The position numbers were made by a program, and so were the translations under genes. DNA of 64,000 nucleotides from Clostridium_AD sp050717635. Lineage in GTDB: Bacteria > Bacillota > Clostridia > Clostridiales > Clostridiaceae. This document shows positions 1 through 7,226 of this stretch, piece after piece (position 1 is the first letter of the stretch; every line of letters begins with the position of its first letter). Under the pieces are notes generated by a model. It did no database searches and was not told the origin of the DNA. It saw nothing but the letters and a program-made list of their open reading frames with translations. The stretch is from the NCBI RefSeq assembly GCF_050717635.1, contig NZ_JBOITO010000003.1, positions 189,500 to 253,499 on the forward strand, given 5' to 3'.

Positions 1-202
1 CGGAATTGCGGCTGAGGTAATCGGACTGTCTAAAGGAACTATAGGAAGAAATCTATACAATGCTAAAATCTATCTAGAAACTGTTGATATTTTCGCTTGG
101 ACTGTAGTGGTAATAATACTTAGCCTATTATTTGAAAAGGGGTTTGTAAAAGTAATTAATTTCTTGTTTAAAAAGGCAGGTATTATGTATGATTATCTTT
201 AA
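1..202 (+). CDS. ABC transporter permease, C-terminal end (partial)
   Basis: Open at the window edge. The readable frame from base 2 gives about 66 residues ending in TAA at 200-202. The text runs GIAAEVIGLSKGTIGRNLY, then LETVDIFAWTVVVIILSLLFEKGF. This is the usual end of SsuC/TauC-type (BPD_transp_1) permeases: the last cytoplasmic loop, a final membrane helix and a short basic tail. It overlaps the following ATPase by 14 bases, so the two are translationally coupled and belong to one importer. The substrate (sulfonate, nitrate, pyrimidine precursor or similar) cannot be told from this fragment. Confidence 0.75.
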   Translation, partial: GIAAEVIGLSKGTIGRNLYNAKIYLETVDIFAWTVVVIILSLLFEKGFVKVINFLFKKAGIMYDYL

Positions 203-755
203 GGGTGTAAGTAAAAGCTTTAATGGGGAAGTAGTTATCGAGAAGAAGACTATAAAATTCCCGCAAAAGGGAATAGTGTGTATATTTGGCCCATCAGGAA
301 TAGGGAAAACTACTGTTTTTAATTTGATAGCGGGGCTTACTTACCCAGATGAAGGTGAAGTTAAAATTACAGAGGATATTTCAATGGTATTTCAGGAAGA
401 TAGGTTGGTTCCATGGCTTTCGGCAATTGAGAATATTAGTTTGGTTTTGAAGGATAGACAACTAGGACTTAAGATGGCCAAAGAATATATGAATGATATG
501 CAATTAACTGATATTAAGAATAAGAGACCAGCAGAGTTAAGTGGTGGGATGAAGCGTAGAGTAGCAATTGCAAGGGCGCTAGCTTATGAGAAAAGAATTA
601 TGCTGATGGATGAACCATTTAAAGGACTCGAGGAAGAACTTAAAAATCAGATAATGGACCAAATAATTAAGCTATCAAAAGAAAAATTAATAGTAATTGT
701 TACACACGTGAAAGCTGAAATAGAATATTTGAATGCAGATATAGTATATTTGTAA
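189..755 (+). CDS. ABC transporter ATP-binding protein (SsuB/TauB-like)
   Basis: Cytoplasmic ATPase that powers the importer whose permease ends just upstream. The 188 residues carry the full ATPase set in order: Walker A GPSGIGKTT near residue 34, Q-loop FQEDRLVPW near 68 (typical of the nitrate/sulfonate/taurine group), signature LSGGMKRRVAIARAL near 117, Walker B RIMLMDEPF near 138, and a switch His in IVTHV near 173. It is shorter than usual for the family (about 240-260) because it stops soon after the H-loop, but no catalytic motif is lost. The start overlaps the permease end. No periplasmic-type binding protein is visible in the window, so it probably lies upstream. Confidence 0.85.
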   Translation: MIIFKGVSKSFNGEVVIEKKTIKFPQKGIVCIFGPSGIGKTTVFNLIAGLTYPDEGEVKITEDISMVFQEDRLVPWLSAIENISLVLKDRQLGLKMAKEYMNDMQLTDIKNKRPAELSGGMKRRVAIARALAYEKRIMLMDEPFKGLEEELKNQIMDQIIKLSKEKLIVIVTHVKAEIEYLNADIVYL

Positions 756-837
756 TAGGCTTATTGTATTGTGTTGATCATATTAGATATATAAACTAAT
801 TAAAAATAAATATTGGTAACTGCAAATGCTTATTTAA

Positions 838-866
838 TAGAGAAATCTATGAGATAGGCTTTTTTT
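838..866 (+). terminator. Weak terminator-like hairpin after the ABC ATPase
   Basis: A short CTAT/ATAG stem is followed by a run of T at about 860-866. The stem is weak, so this is only a possible end for the ABC transporter transcript. Confidence 0.3.
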
Positions 867-916
867 ATTTGATTAGAATAATGCATTGGTATTTATTTGC
901 AAAAATGAATTTCCTA

Positions 917-944
917 TTGACATGTAATTAGCATATGCTATAAT
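917..944 (+). promoter_or_regulatory. Sigma-A promoter for the flavoprotein-carrier genes
   Basis: Perfect TTGACA at 917-922 and TATAAT at 939-944 with a 16-base spacer. It lies about 170 bases ahead of the flavoprotein start and directly upstream of a pair of repeated boxes. Confidence 0.7.
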
Positions 945-953
945 GTACCTAAA

Positions 954-991
954 GGCGGTATAGGTATTATACTTTAGGGTGGTATAGGTAT
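954..991 (+). repeat. Two 14-nt direct repeats just downstream of the promoter
   Basis: GGCGGTATAGGTAT at 954-967 and GGTGGTATAGGTAT at 978-991, 13 of 14 bases alike and 24 bases apart. They lie immediately 3' of the -10 element, where a repressor would block initiation or early elongation. They are the only conspicuous structure in the roughly 355-base gap between the ABC ATPase and the flavoprotein. The regulator is unknown. A CsoR/CstR-type persulfide or metal sensor is one guess from the GGTAT half-sites, but these are direct repeats, not the usual inverted ones. Confidence 0.5.
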
Positions 992-1111
992 ATGTTTTAA
1001 ATTTAAAATAATATATCTAATTAACCTTGGATCTTAAAGTGTAAATGAACGTCTTATAGTAATTATTTATTAAATAGTAAAAAATACAATAAAAAAATTG
1101 GAGGAATAATA

Positions 1112-2458
1112 ATGATTAAAACAGATTTATTAGTAATTGGTGGTAGTGCAGGTGGAATACTTACTGCTACAACAGCAAAACAGGTGTATGAAAATAAAAA
1201 AGTGGTACTTGTAAGAAAAAGAAAAACAGTTATGGTTCCTTGTGGAATACCTTACATATTTGGTACATTAAAAGATGCAAGTAAAAACAGAGTACCAGAT
1301 GAAATGCTTTTAAATGCAGGGGTGGAACTTATAATAAATGAGGTTACAAAAATTGATAAGGAACATAAAATTGCAACTTTAGCAAATAATCAAGAGATAG
1401 AATATAATAAACTCGTAATTGCAACAGGGTCATTTCCAATTGTACCTAAATTTATTGTGGGGTATGATTTGGATAATGTGTTTACAGCTTTAAAAGATGA
1501 AGAGTATTTAAATAATTTTTTAATTAAATTAGAGAAAATGCAAGATATAGTAGTTATAGGTGGAGGCTTTATTGGAGTAGAATTTGCTGAACAACTAAGA
1601 ATAGATGGTAAAAATGTAACCATTATTGAAATAGCTGAAAAATGTTTATGGCAGGCTTTTGATGATAAAATTTGTGGAATTGCTGAAGAAGAAATGAAAG
1701 AAAATGGTATTAATTTAAAAACAGGAATTAAAGTAAAAAGCATATTAGGAACTGAAAAAGTTGAAGAGGTTGAACTAGAAAATGGAGAAAAAGTAAAGGC
1801 AGATGCAGTTATTTTAGGTATGGGTGTAGTTCCTAATTCAAATATTGCAAAAGAAGCAGGTATTAAAGTAAATGAGAAAGGTGCAATATTAGTAGATGAA
1901 TATATGAGGACAAGCGAAAAAGATGTGTTTGCAGTAGGAGATTGTGCTGAAAAGAGATGTTTCTTTACCAATAAAAGTGTTCCAATACTTCTAGCATCCA
2001 CTGCTGCTATGGAAGCAAAAGTTGCAGCTTCTAATCTATATGGATTAAGATATGTAAGAGAAAATAAAGGAACAATTAGTGCATTTTCAACAAAAATATT
2101 CAAGAAATCTTTTGCTGCTGCTGGACTTACAGAAAGAAGAGCAAAAGATGAAGGGTTTGAAGTAACTGTAGGAAAGTTTACAACTATGGACAAGCATCCA
2201 GGTTCACTTCCGAGAACAAGTAAAATAGACTTATCTTTAATATTTGTAAAAACTTCTGGAGTACTCATAGGCGCACAAATATCTGGAGGGGAGAGTGTTG
2301 GTGAAATGATTAATATATTAAGTTTAGCAATACAGAAAAGCTTAACAGCAAATGAACTTAATACTTTTCAAGTTGCAACTCATCCACTACTTACAGCTTC
2401 ACCTATGGCATATCCAATAAATGCAGCAGCATTAGATGCTTTAATAAAAATAAAATAG
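1112..2458 (+). CDS. FAD-dependent pyridine nucleotide-disulfide oxidoreductase (CoA-disulfide reductase / NADH oxidase family)
   Basis: A 448-residue two-dinucleotide-fold flavoprotein. The FAD site is at the N-terminus (DLLVIGGSAGGI, residues 5-16). A single active-site cysteine sits in VPCGIPYIFG near residue 44, as in CoA-disulfide reductases and persulfide reductases. The NAD(P)H fold is VVIGGGFIGVEFAEQL near 147, and the second FAD motif is VFAVGDCAE near 272. It lacks the C-terminal rhodanese domain of the CoADR-RHD type. The expected reaction is NAD(P)H-dependent reduction of a CoA disulfide, persulfide or O2 in the cytoplasm; which one cannot be decided here. A GGAGG site precedes the ATG. 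It is co-transcribed with the carrier that starts 33 bases downstream. Confidence 0.8.
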   Translation: MIKTDLLVIGGSAGGILTATTAKQVYENKKVVLVRKRKTVMVPCGIPYIFGTLKDASKNRVPDEMLLNAGVELIINEVTKIDKEHKIATLANNQEIEYNKLVIATGSFPIVPKFIVGYDLDNVFTALKDEEYLNNFLIKLEKMQDIVVIGGGFIGVEFAEQLRIDGKNVTIIEIAEKCLWQAFDDKICGIAEEEMKENGINLKTGIKVKSILGTEKVEEVELENGEKVKADAVILGMGVVPNSNIAKEAGIKVNEKGAILVDEYMRTSEKDVFAVGDCAEKRCFFTNKSVPILLASTAAMEAKVAASNLYGLRYVRENKGTISAFSTKIFKKSFAAAGLTERRAKDEGFEVTVGKFTTMDKHPGSLPRTSKIDLSLIFVKTSGVLIGAQISGGESVGEMINILSLAIQKSLTANELNTFQVATHPLLTASPMAYPINAAALDALIKIK

Positions 2459-2491
2459 TTATATATATTATATAAGTTTGGAGGAAAATTA

Positions 2492-3490
2492 ATGAAACAA
2501 TTTTGGAGACTACTAGGTTTAATGCAAAAAAAATTAATAATAAGTATACCAATATTTATGATACTTGGAATAACAGTAGGAAGTATATTTAATGTTGCAT
2601 TTTTAAAACAATGGATAATGCCTCTTACATTCATTATGGTATACCCTATGATGGTTACTTTGAATATAAAAAATTTATTTAAACGATCAAATAATAAATT
2701 ACAAATAGTAACTCAACTAATCAATTTTATAGTAATGCCGGTTGTTGGATATATAATAGCAAAACTTTTCTTTGGAAACAATCCATATCTTATATTAGGA
2801 TTACTATTAACTTCTTTATTACCAACTTCTGGTATGACAATTTCATGGACCGGAATGGCTAAAGGTAATATGCAAGAAGCAATAAAAATGACAGTTATAG
2901 GATTGATATTAGGAGCAATTTTAACACCTATTTACCTCAAGCTATTCTTGGGAACTGCAATAGCTATACCATTAGCTGATATATTCAACCAAATCATAAT
3001 GGTTATTTTATTACCTATGATGGCAGGTTATATTACTCAGCAGTTTATTATAAAAAAATTTGGTAAGGAAAAGTATGAAAAAGACTATAAATTAAAATTT
3101 CCTTTGATATCTACATTAGGAGTTGTAGCAATAGTATTTGTTGCCATGGCATTAAAGGCGCACGTTTTATTGGGCAATCCAATGCTAATATTGAAAATTT
3201 TATTTCCATTAACACTTTTATATATATTTAATTTTGTTTTTAGCACACTAGTTGCAAGAATGATGTTTAATAAAGAAGATGGTATAGCACTTGTGTATGG
3301 AACAGTTATGAGGAATCTTTCAGTTTGTTTAGCAATAGCTATGATTGCTTTCAAGGAACAAGGAACTGAAGCCGTAATAATTATATCATTAGCATACGTA
3401 ATACAAGTGCAATCAGCTGCATGGTATGTAAAATTAACAAATAAAATATTTAGTGAAAGAAATTTGAAAAAGAATGTAGAATTAACATGA
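2492..3490 (+). CDS. Bile acid:Na+ symporter / ACR3-superfamily membrane carrier
   Basis: A 332-residue hydrophobic protein with about ten membrane helices. Its length and pattern fit the BASS/ACR3 superfamily. The conserved helix region reads TSLLPTSGMTISWTGMAKGN (residues about 107-126). True ACR3 arsenite exporters have a Cys at the start of this motif; here it is Ser/Thr, so arsenite export is doubtful although automated pipelines often call such proteins arsenic resistance. It follows the flavoprotein by 33 bases with a GGAGG site, suggesting the pair handles one substrate or stress, for instance an organic anion or sulfur species. That link is inference. Confidence 0.7.
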   Translation: MKQFWRLLGLMQKKLIISIPIFMILGITVGSIFNVAFLKQWIMPLTFIMVYPMMVTLNIKNLFKRSNNKLQIVTQLINFIVMPVVGYIIAKLFFGNNPYLILGLLLTSLLPTSGMTISWTGMAKGNMQEAIKMTVIGLILGAILTPIYLKLFLGTAIAIPLADIFNQIIMVILLPMMAGYITQQFIIKKFGKEKYEKDYKLKFPLISTLGVVAIVFVAMALKAHVLLGNPMLILKILFPLTLLYIFNFVFSTLVARMMFNKEDGIALVYGTVMRNLSVCLAIAMIAFKEQGTEAVIIISLAYVIQVQSAAWYVKLTNKIFSERNLKKNVELT

Positions 3491-3576
3491 ATGAATAATG
3501 TTTAAATGTATAACGACAAATCAACAATATACTGACTTGTTCAGATTTGTTTAGATTTAGTAAGGTAGGTGACCAA

Positions 3577-3798
3577 ATGATTACGCAAAAGATGATATTA
3601 TTAGATATAGTTGAAGAATATCCTGAAACTGACGTTGTTTTTCATGAATATGATACTGTTGCAGGAGAATGCGTGCTGTGTAATAATTTATTTGAATCAA
3701 TTGAATATATAGTAGAAAAATATAAATTTAATGCTAATGAAATAATAGGAAAACTGAATAGTAATTTAAAAAAAGAAGATTATTTAGATGAAAAATAG
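3577..3798 (+). CDS. DUF1858-type small redox protein
   Basis: A 73-residue protein from the ATG at 3577, which has the AGGTAGGTG ribosome site; an in-frame upstream ATG at 3547 has none. The pattern is VEEYPETDVVF, then a CVLC pair, then a helix ending IIGKLNSNL. This matches the DUF1858/TIGR03980 'hybrid-cluster-protein-associated redox disulfide' domain, whose two cysteines are thought to be redox active. No hcp gene is nearby. It probably belongs with the redox genes before and after it. The exact partner is unknown. Confidence 0.7.
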   Translation: MITQKMILLDIVEEYPETDVVFHEYDTVAGECVLCNNLFESIEYIVEKYKFNANEIIGKLNSNLKKEDYLDEK

Positions 3799-3864
3799 GT
3801 AATTCTAGTTTCAAATATACAATGCAATAATATATACAAAAGTAAAATCATAAATAACAAAAAA

Positions 3865-3895
3865 AAATCCTATGATTTAAATAGTCATAGGATTT
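3865..3895. terminator. Bidirectional terminator between converging genes
   Basis: Perfect 11-bp stem (AAATCCTATGA at 3865-3875 pairing with 3885-3895) with an A run on one side and a T run on the other. It serves the DUF1858 gene from the left and the small reverse-strand gene from the right. Confidence 0.85.
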
Positions 3896-3905
3896 CTTTT
3901 TCAAT

Positions 3906-4082
3906 TTAATCTTTATAGTTAGATAATTGTTGAGATGCAGAATTAAGAGAATCAATAGCTGATTTAATCTTAGCTTTATTATCTGCTTTTTCTGCTGAAG
4001 TAAGTGCTTGTTGTAATGATGTAACTGTGCTCTGTAAAGTCGACATACTTTGGTCTACATTTTGTTTAGCTTTTCCTTGCAT
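3906..4082 (-). CDS. Small 58-aa hydrophilic helical protein, unknown
   Basis: Reverse-strand gene with an AGGAGG site ahead of the ATG at 4080-4082 and its own terminator. The product starts MQGKAKQNVDQSM and is rich in Gln, Ser, Ala and Lys with heptad-like spacing (STLQSTVTSLQQALTSAEKA), ending QQLSNYKD. It is predicted to be an all-helical, cytoplasmic, Cys-free protein. It loosely recalls DUF1657-type small clostridial/Bacillus proteins but I cannot place it firmly. The strong ribosome site, codon pattern and terminator argue that it is real. Confidence 0.7.
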   Translation of the reverse strand: MQGKAKQNVDQSMSTLQSTVTSLQQALTSAEKADNKAKIKSAIDSLNSASQQLSNYKD

Positions 4083-4240
4083 AAAGAATACCTCCTAAAT
4101 TATAATTTTCAATACTAGTATGGATATAAAAACAGAATATATGCATTTATAATTGTAGAGTGAATATTTTTATAGTAAAAAACATAGGTATGTAATTTTA
4201 TAGTTTGTAGAAAAGAGGATACTGAAATGTAGACATCGTC

Positions 4241-4302
4241 TATATTAGCATTTGACAATAACTGCGTATGGTAGTAATATGAAATTATCAAATGCTAATA
4301 TA
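4241..4302 (+). promoter_or_regulatory. Promoter framed by a perfect 15-bp inverted repeat
   Basis: TATATTAGCATTTGA (4241-4255) is repeated inverted at 4288-4302. Between and overlapping them lie TTGACA (4252-4257), a 17-base spacer and TAATAT (4275-4280). The left arm covers the -35 and the right arm sits at the start of the transcript. The same layout recurs at 9792-9854, suggesting one regulator for both the IscU-like gene and the NifX/MinD cluster. Confidence 0.75.
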
Positions 4303-4358
4303 TACAACAGAAAATGAACTTATATTATATGAAATTTTTACATAATGGAGGCTGCAAT

Positions 4359-4742
4359 ATGTATAGTGATAAGGTAATGGAACATTTTATGAACCCTAGA
4401 AATGTTGGGGTAATTAAAGACGCTGATGGTATAGGCGAAGTTGGGAATGCACAGTGTGGCGATATCATGAGAATATTTATTAAAGTCGAAAATAATCTAA
4501 TAGTAGATGCAAAATTTATGATTTTTGGATGTGGATCTGCTGTAGCATCTAGTAGCATGGCAACGGAGATTATTAAGGGAGAAACTCTTGAAGAAGCTTG
4601 GAAAATAACGAATAAAAATGTTGCGGATTCATTAGACGGGCTTCCAGCAATTAAAATGCATTGCTCGGTTTTAGCAGAGGAAGTTATACATGCTGCAATA
4701 AATAATTATAGAGTTAAACAGGGATTGGAGCCTTGGGTGTAA
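4359..4742 (+). CDS. IscU/NifU N-terminal-type Fe-S cluster scaffold
   Basis: 127 residues from the ATG at 4359, behind a GGAGG site; an in-frame ATG at 4314 lacks one. The three scaffold cysteines are in their usual settings: GNAQCGD (about 33), IFGCGSA (about 59) and KMHCSVLAE (about 102). With the GD aspartate they form the transient [2Fe-2S]/[4Fe-4S] assembly site. No cysteine desulfurase is adjacent, so sulfur must come from elsewhere or the protein is a specialised scaffold. The ISC co-chaperone recognition motif LPPVK is altered to LPAIK. It heads an apparent operon with the CoA-binding and CGGC proteins. Confidence 0.88.
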   Translation: MYSDKVMEHFMNPRNVGVIKDADGIGEVGNAQCGDIMRIFIKVENNLIVDAKFMIFGCGSAVASSSMATEIIKGETLEEAWKITNKNVADSLDGLPAIKMHCSVLAEEVIHAAINNYRVKQGLEPWV

Positions 4743-4768
4743 ATAAAAAAATATAGGAGGAATTATAT

Positions 4769-5167
4769 ATGAAAGATATAAAAATATTAAGAGATGAAAT
4801 GGTTAAAATGAAGAAATGGGCGTTAATCGGAGCATCGCCAAATGAAAGTAAGTTTGGATATAAAATATTAATGCAACTTAAAGAAAAAGGGTATACAGTA
4901 TATGGTATAAATCCTAAATATGATGAGATAAATGGAGTTAAGATTTATCATTCATTAAAGGAATTGCCAGAGAAGGTAGATGCAGTAAATGTTATTGTGA
5001 ATCCTACACTATCTTTAAAAGCTTTAGATGATATTATGGAATGTAATATAGAAAATGTATGGTTTCAACCGGGTTCTTATGATCCACAAGTTTTAAATAA
5101 AGGTAAAAAAAATGAACTGAATATGGTTTTTCATGAATGTTTATATGTAGAATTAAACAAGATTTAA
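4769..5167 (+). CDS. CoA-binding domain protein (YccU-like)
   Basis: 132-residue single Rossmann-fold protein: KWALIGASPNESKFGYKIL at residues 17-35 is the nucleotide/CoA-binding turn, followed by YTVYGINPKYDEINGVKIY and a conserved FQPGSYD segment. This matches the CoA_binding_2 family, the lone N-terminal domain of succinyl-CoA synthetase alpha. The substrate is unknown. It lies 26 bases after the IscU-like gene with a strong AGGAGG site, so it is co-transcribed. Confidence 0.8.
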   Translation: MKDIKILRDEMVKMKKWALIGASPNESKFGYKILMQLKEKGYTVYGINPKYDEINGVKIYHSLKELPEKVDAVNVIVNPTLSLKALDDIMECNIENVWFQPGSYDPQVLNKGKKNELNMVFHECLYVELNKI

Positions 5168-5211
5168 AAATCTATATAAATGCTAACGAATATTTGACGG
5201 GGGTAATCATT

Positions 5212-5655
5212 ATGAAAAAAATAGGAATTATTATTTGTGGACGTTATCAGAACTGTGGTGGGGGAAAATGTTTTAGAGCTTTGAGAGAACGTCTAGGAGG
5301 CTTTTCTATATACCATGCTGAGGAACAAGTTGAAGTCGTTGGATATTCATATTGTGGTGGATGCCCAGGTGGGAATATAGAATATGTTCCAGAAGAAATG
5401 ATTAAAAATGGAGCGGAAGTAATTCATTTAGCTACAGGCCTTGTAGTTGGATATCCACCATGTCCATATATTTTAAAATTCAAAGAGTTTATTGAGACTC
5501 ATTATAAGGTATCAGTTGTAGTTGGAACACATCCAATTCCTATGAAATACTTTTCTGATCATGAAAAAATGTCATTTTGGAAAGATATGAATATGAGTGA
5601 CATTGCTCCAGAATTATTTTATGACTCAGAAAAAACAATGAAAAATTATGATTAA
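5212..5655 (+). CDS. CGGC-domain putative metal-binding protein
   Basis: 147 residues from the ATG at 5212, which has a GGGGG-containing ribosome site. Cysteine motifs of the CGGC family (PF08821) are all present: IIICGRYQNCGGGKCFRAL at the start, YSYCGGCPGGN in the middle and GYPPCPY later. The family is proposed to bind metal through these cysteines; function is not established. It ends the IscU-like/CoA-binding operon, consistent with a thiol or metal role. Confidence 0.78.
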   Translation: MKKIGIIICGRYQNCGGGKCFRALRERLGGFSIYHAEEQVEVVGYSYCGGCPGGNIEYVPEEMIKNGAEVIHLATGLVVGYPPCPYILKFKEFIETHYKVSVVVGTHPIPMKYFSDHEKMSFWKDMNMSDIAPELFYDSEKTMKNYD

Positions 5656-5802
5656 TATTTTATAAAAGAAAGGTTGAGGTGAGCTAATTTATACTTGTGC
5701 TATGTGTAATCCTATTGGCGCGTTGTATTTTTAAAATGGTTAATATAAAAATAAATTATATAAATAATAGTAAAATTAATATAAGTACATATTTTTAACA
5801 AT

Positions 5803-5838
5803 AACCATACTGTTATATGCATAAATAATAGTATGGTT
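5803..5838 (+). terminator. 14-bp stem-loop upstream of the DUF5320 promoter
   Basis: AACCATACTGTTAT (5803-5816) pairs with 5825-5838 with one G-T mismatch. It probably ends the preceding operon, although no long T run follows. The rest of 5656-5869 shows nothing I can assign. Confidence 0.5.
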
Positions 5839-5869
5839 TACTTATTTATAAAATTTATACCATAAGTTA

Positions 5870-5927
5870 TTGACATATGCCCAAAATAGAGTATAATAGT
5901 AGTTGTAAGGGGCATATGACCAAAATA
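5870..5927 (+). promoter_or_regulatory. Promoter with two 17-nt boxes 39 bp apart (copy 1)
   Basis: TTGACA at 5870-5875, 16-base spacer, TATAAT at 5892-5897. Box 1, GACATATGCCCAAAATA (5872-5888), overlaps the -35. Box 2, GGCATATGACCAAAATA (5911-5927), sits after the -10. The two differ at two bases, and each is centred on a near-palindromic GRCATATGMCC. The same design recurs at 12965-13022, and half of it at 15230-15257. Confidence 0.75.
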
Positions 5928-5946
5928 AAAAAGAGGAGATGTTTTC

Positions 5947-6231
5947 ATGGCTAGAAGAGATGGAACAGGTCCAATGGTAATGGGATCAAACACAGGAAGA
6001 GGAATGGGATTTTGTAATACTACTAACGGCTTAGGAGTAAATGGTGTAAATAGAGGCTTAGGAATGGGACGTGGCATGGGACTTGGTTGCAGAGGAGGTT
6101 TTGGATGGAATAGTTTTAATAATACGAGTCCTGTAAATCAAAGTGATTTACTTTCAGAGGAAAAAGCTATTCTTGAAAATAGACTTAATTTAATAAATAA
6201 CCAATTGAATACTACTCAGGATGACAAATAA
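5947..6231 (+). CDS. DUF5320-type Gly/Met-rich small protein
   Basis: 94 residues. It begins MARRDGTGPMVMG and continues with repeated G-R-G-M-G / G-L-G-M-G units to about residue 58, with Cys in GMGFCN and GLGCRGG. It ends in a charged helix (LLSEEKAILENRLNLINNQL). This matches DUF5320-like proteins that accompany NifX/MinD ('orange protein') clusters in anaerobes; function unknown. Its promoter shares operator boxes with the second copy at 13039. It is preceded by GAGGAG. Confidence 0.75.
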   Translation: MARRDGTGPMVMGSNTGRGMGFCNTTNGLGVNGVNRGLGMGRGMGLGCRGGFGWNSFNNTSPVNQSDLLSEEKAILENRLNLINNQLNTTQDDK

Positions 6232-6262
6232 ATAACTTAAATTCATATGGTTTAATACTGAG

Positions 6263-6303
6263 CAGACTGTACAATTATTTTATAAAAATAATTGTACAGT
6301 CTG
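6263..6303. terminator. Strong bidirectional terminator
   Basis: Perfect 18-bp stem (6263-6280 with 6286-6303), 5-base loop and T-rich 3' flank. It separates the DUF5320 gene from the converging phosphatase gene. Confidence 0.9.
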
Positions 6304-6355
6304 TTGTTTTATTTAAATAATAATAAATTTACATATTTTTAAGATATTAAATAGA

Positions 6356-6994
6356 TTAAACATAAGATTTTATATTATAGCTATTAGGAAGATGGCTTGT
6401 ATCATTTAATGTAATTAATGTAGGGTTTAAACTATGATCAAATGCTGTTTTACTAATAGCAGTATTGCCTAAAACCATCTTATGATACATGGTCATTTTC
6501 AAATTGAACATACCTATTAGACCAGCTTTAATAATCCCTCCATGAGCTACTATGATAATATTTTTTCCTTGATGCTTTTTTACAATTTTTAAGATTGCTT
6601 CTGTAGCGCGGATACTTGCCAATTTAAGACTCAAATCGCCACCACATATAGGTGCGTTAAGTTCATCAGTTTTCCATTGAATAAATTTTTCCGGATAAGT
6701 AGTTTCAATTTCTTTTACAGTAAGGCCTTCCCAATCACCAAAATTTATTTCTCTTAATTTTAATTCAATTATAGGTTTGATTTTATTGTTCTCAGATATG
6801 ATTTCTGCTGTTTGAATAGCTCTTTTTAGAGGGCTTGTATAGATATAATCATATTTATTTTCAAATCTTATTTTTAGATAATTAGCTTGTAGGACACCTT
6901 CTTCTGATAGAATTATATCTTTACAACCTTGGAATTTTCCTAAAGCATTCCACTTGGTTTCGCCATGCCTTACTAAAGTTAATATTGTTTTCAT
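6356..6994 (-). CDS. Histidine phosphatase (phosphoglycerate mutase-like/CobC-like)
   Basis: 212 residues from the ATG at 6994. An ATG 15 bases earlier would bury the GGAGG ribosome site inside the gene. The catalytic motif LVRHGETKWN at the N-terminus supplies the phospho-His, INFGDWEGLT supplies the acidic residue, and VAHGGII near residue 150 gives the second His. The length fits the phosphatase branch (CobC, PhoE, phosphoserine phosphatase-like) rather than glycolytic mutase. No cobalamin genes are nearby, so the substrate is open. Confidence 0.85.
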   Translation of the reverse strand: MKTILTLVRHGETKWNALGKFQGCKDIILSEEGVLQANYLKIRFENKYDYIYTSPLKRAIQTAEIISENNKIKPIIELKLREINFGDWEGLTVKEIETTYPEKFIQWKTDELNAPICGGDLSLKLASIRATEAILKIVKKHQGKNIIIVAHGGIIKAGLIGMFNLKMTMYHKMVLGNTAISKTAFDHSLNPTLITLNDTSHLPNSYNIKSYV

Positions 6995-7142
6995 ATTTTT
7001 TTCCTCCATTAATTGATTTTAAAGTAATGGGTATATTCAATTTTAATGCGCTAAATGTTTAATTGCTTTGTCTGAATATATTATTAGCATATTGTAATGT
7101 TAATGTCAATTTTGAAATATTTGTAAAATCAAGTTTTTAATA

Positions 7143-7207
7143 TTGACTAATCTTAGCAAAATGTTATAATATAGTTAAATGTAAATGCGAATAGTTTGTA
7201 TTTACAT
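7143..7207 (+). promoter_or_regulatory. Promoter and putative metal-repressor dyad of the ABC importer
   Basis: TTGACT (7143-7148), 16-base spacer, TATAAT (7165-7170). Immediately downstream, ATGTAAAT (7179-7186) is inverted at 7200-7207 with a 13-base spacer, just before the ribosome site at about 7214. Position and gene content suggest a Zur- or AdcR-like metal repressor, but the sequence is not a textbook box for either. Confidence 0.55.
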
Positions 7208-7226
7208 AGTATAGGAGGCTATATAA

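Noticed and set aside
1390..2268. Long reverse-strand open frame inside the flavoprotein gene
   Set aside because: It mirrors the coding frame of a clear FAD/NAD oxidoreductase, has low-complexity Ser/Phe/Ile content and no ribosome site.
2492..3490. Arsenite exporter call for the carrier
   Set aside because: The arsenite-binding Cys is absent and no ars genes are nearby.
5690..5736. Possible tiny Cys peptide (TCAMCNPIGALYF) after the CGGC gene
   Set aside because: A GGTGAG-like site precedes it, but there is no conventional start codon in a sensible position and it is only about 15 codons.
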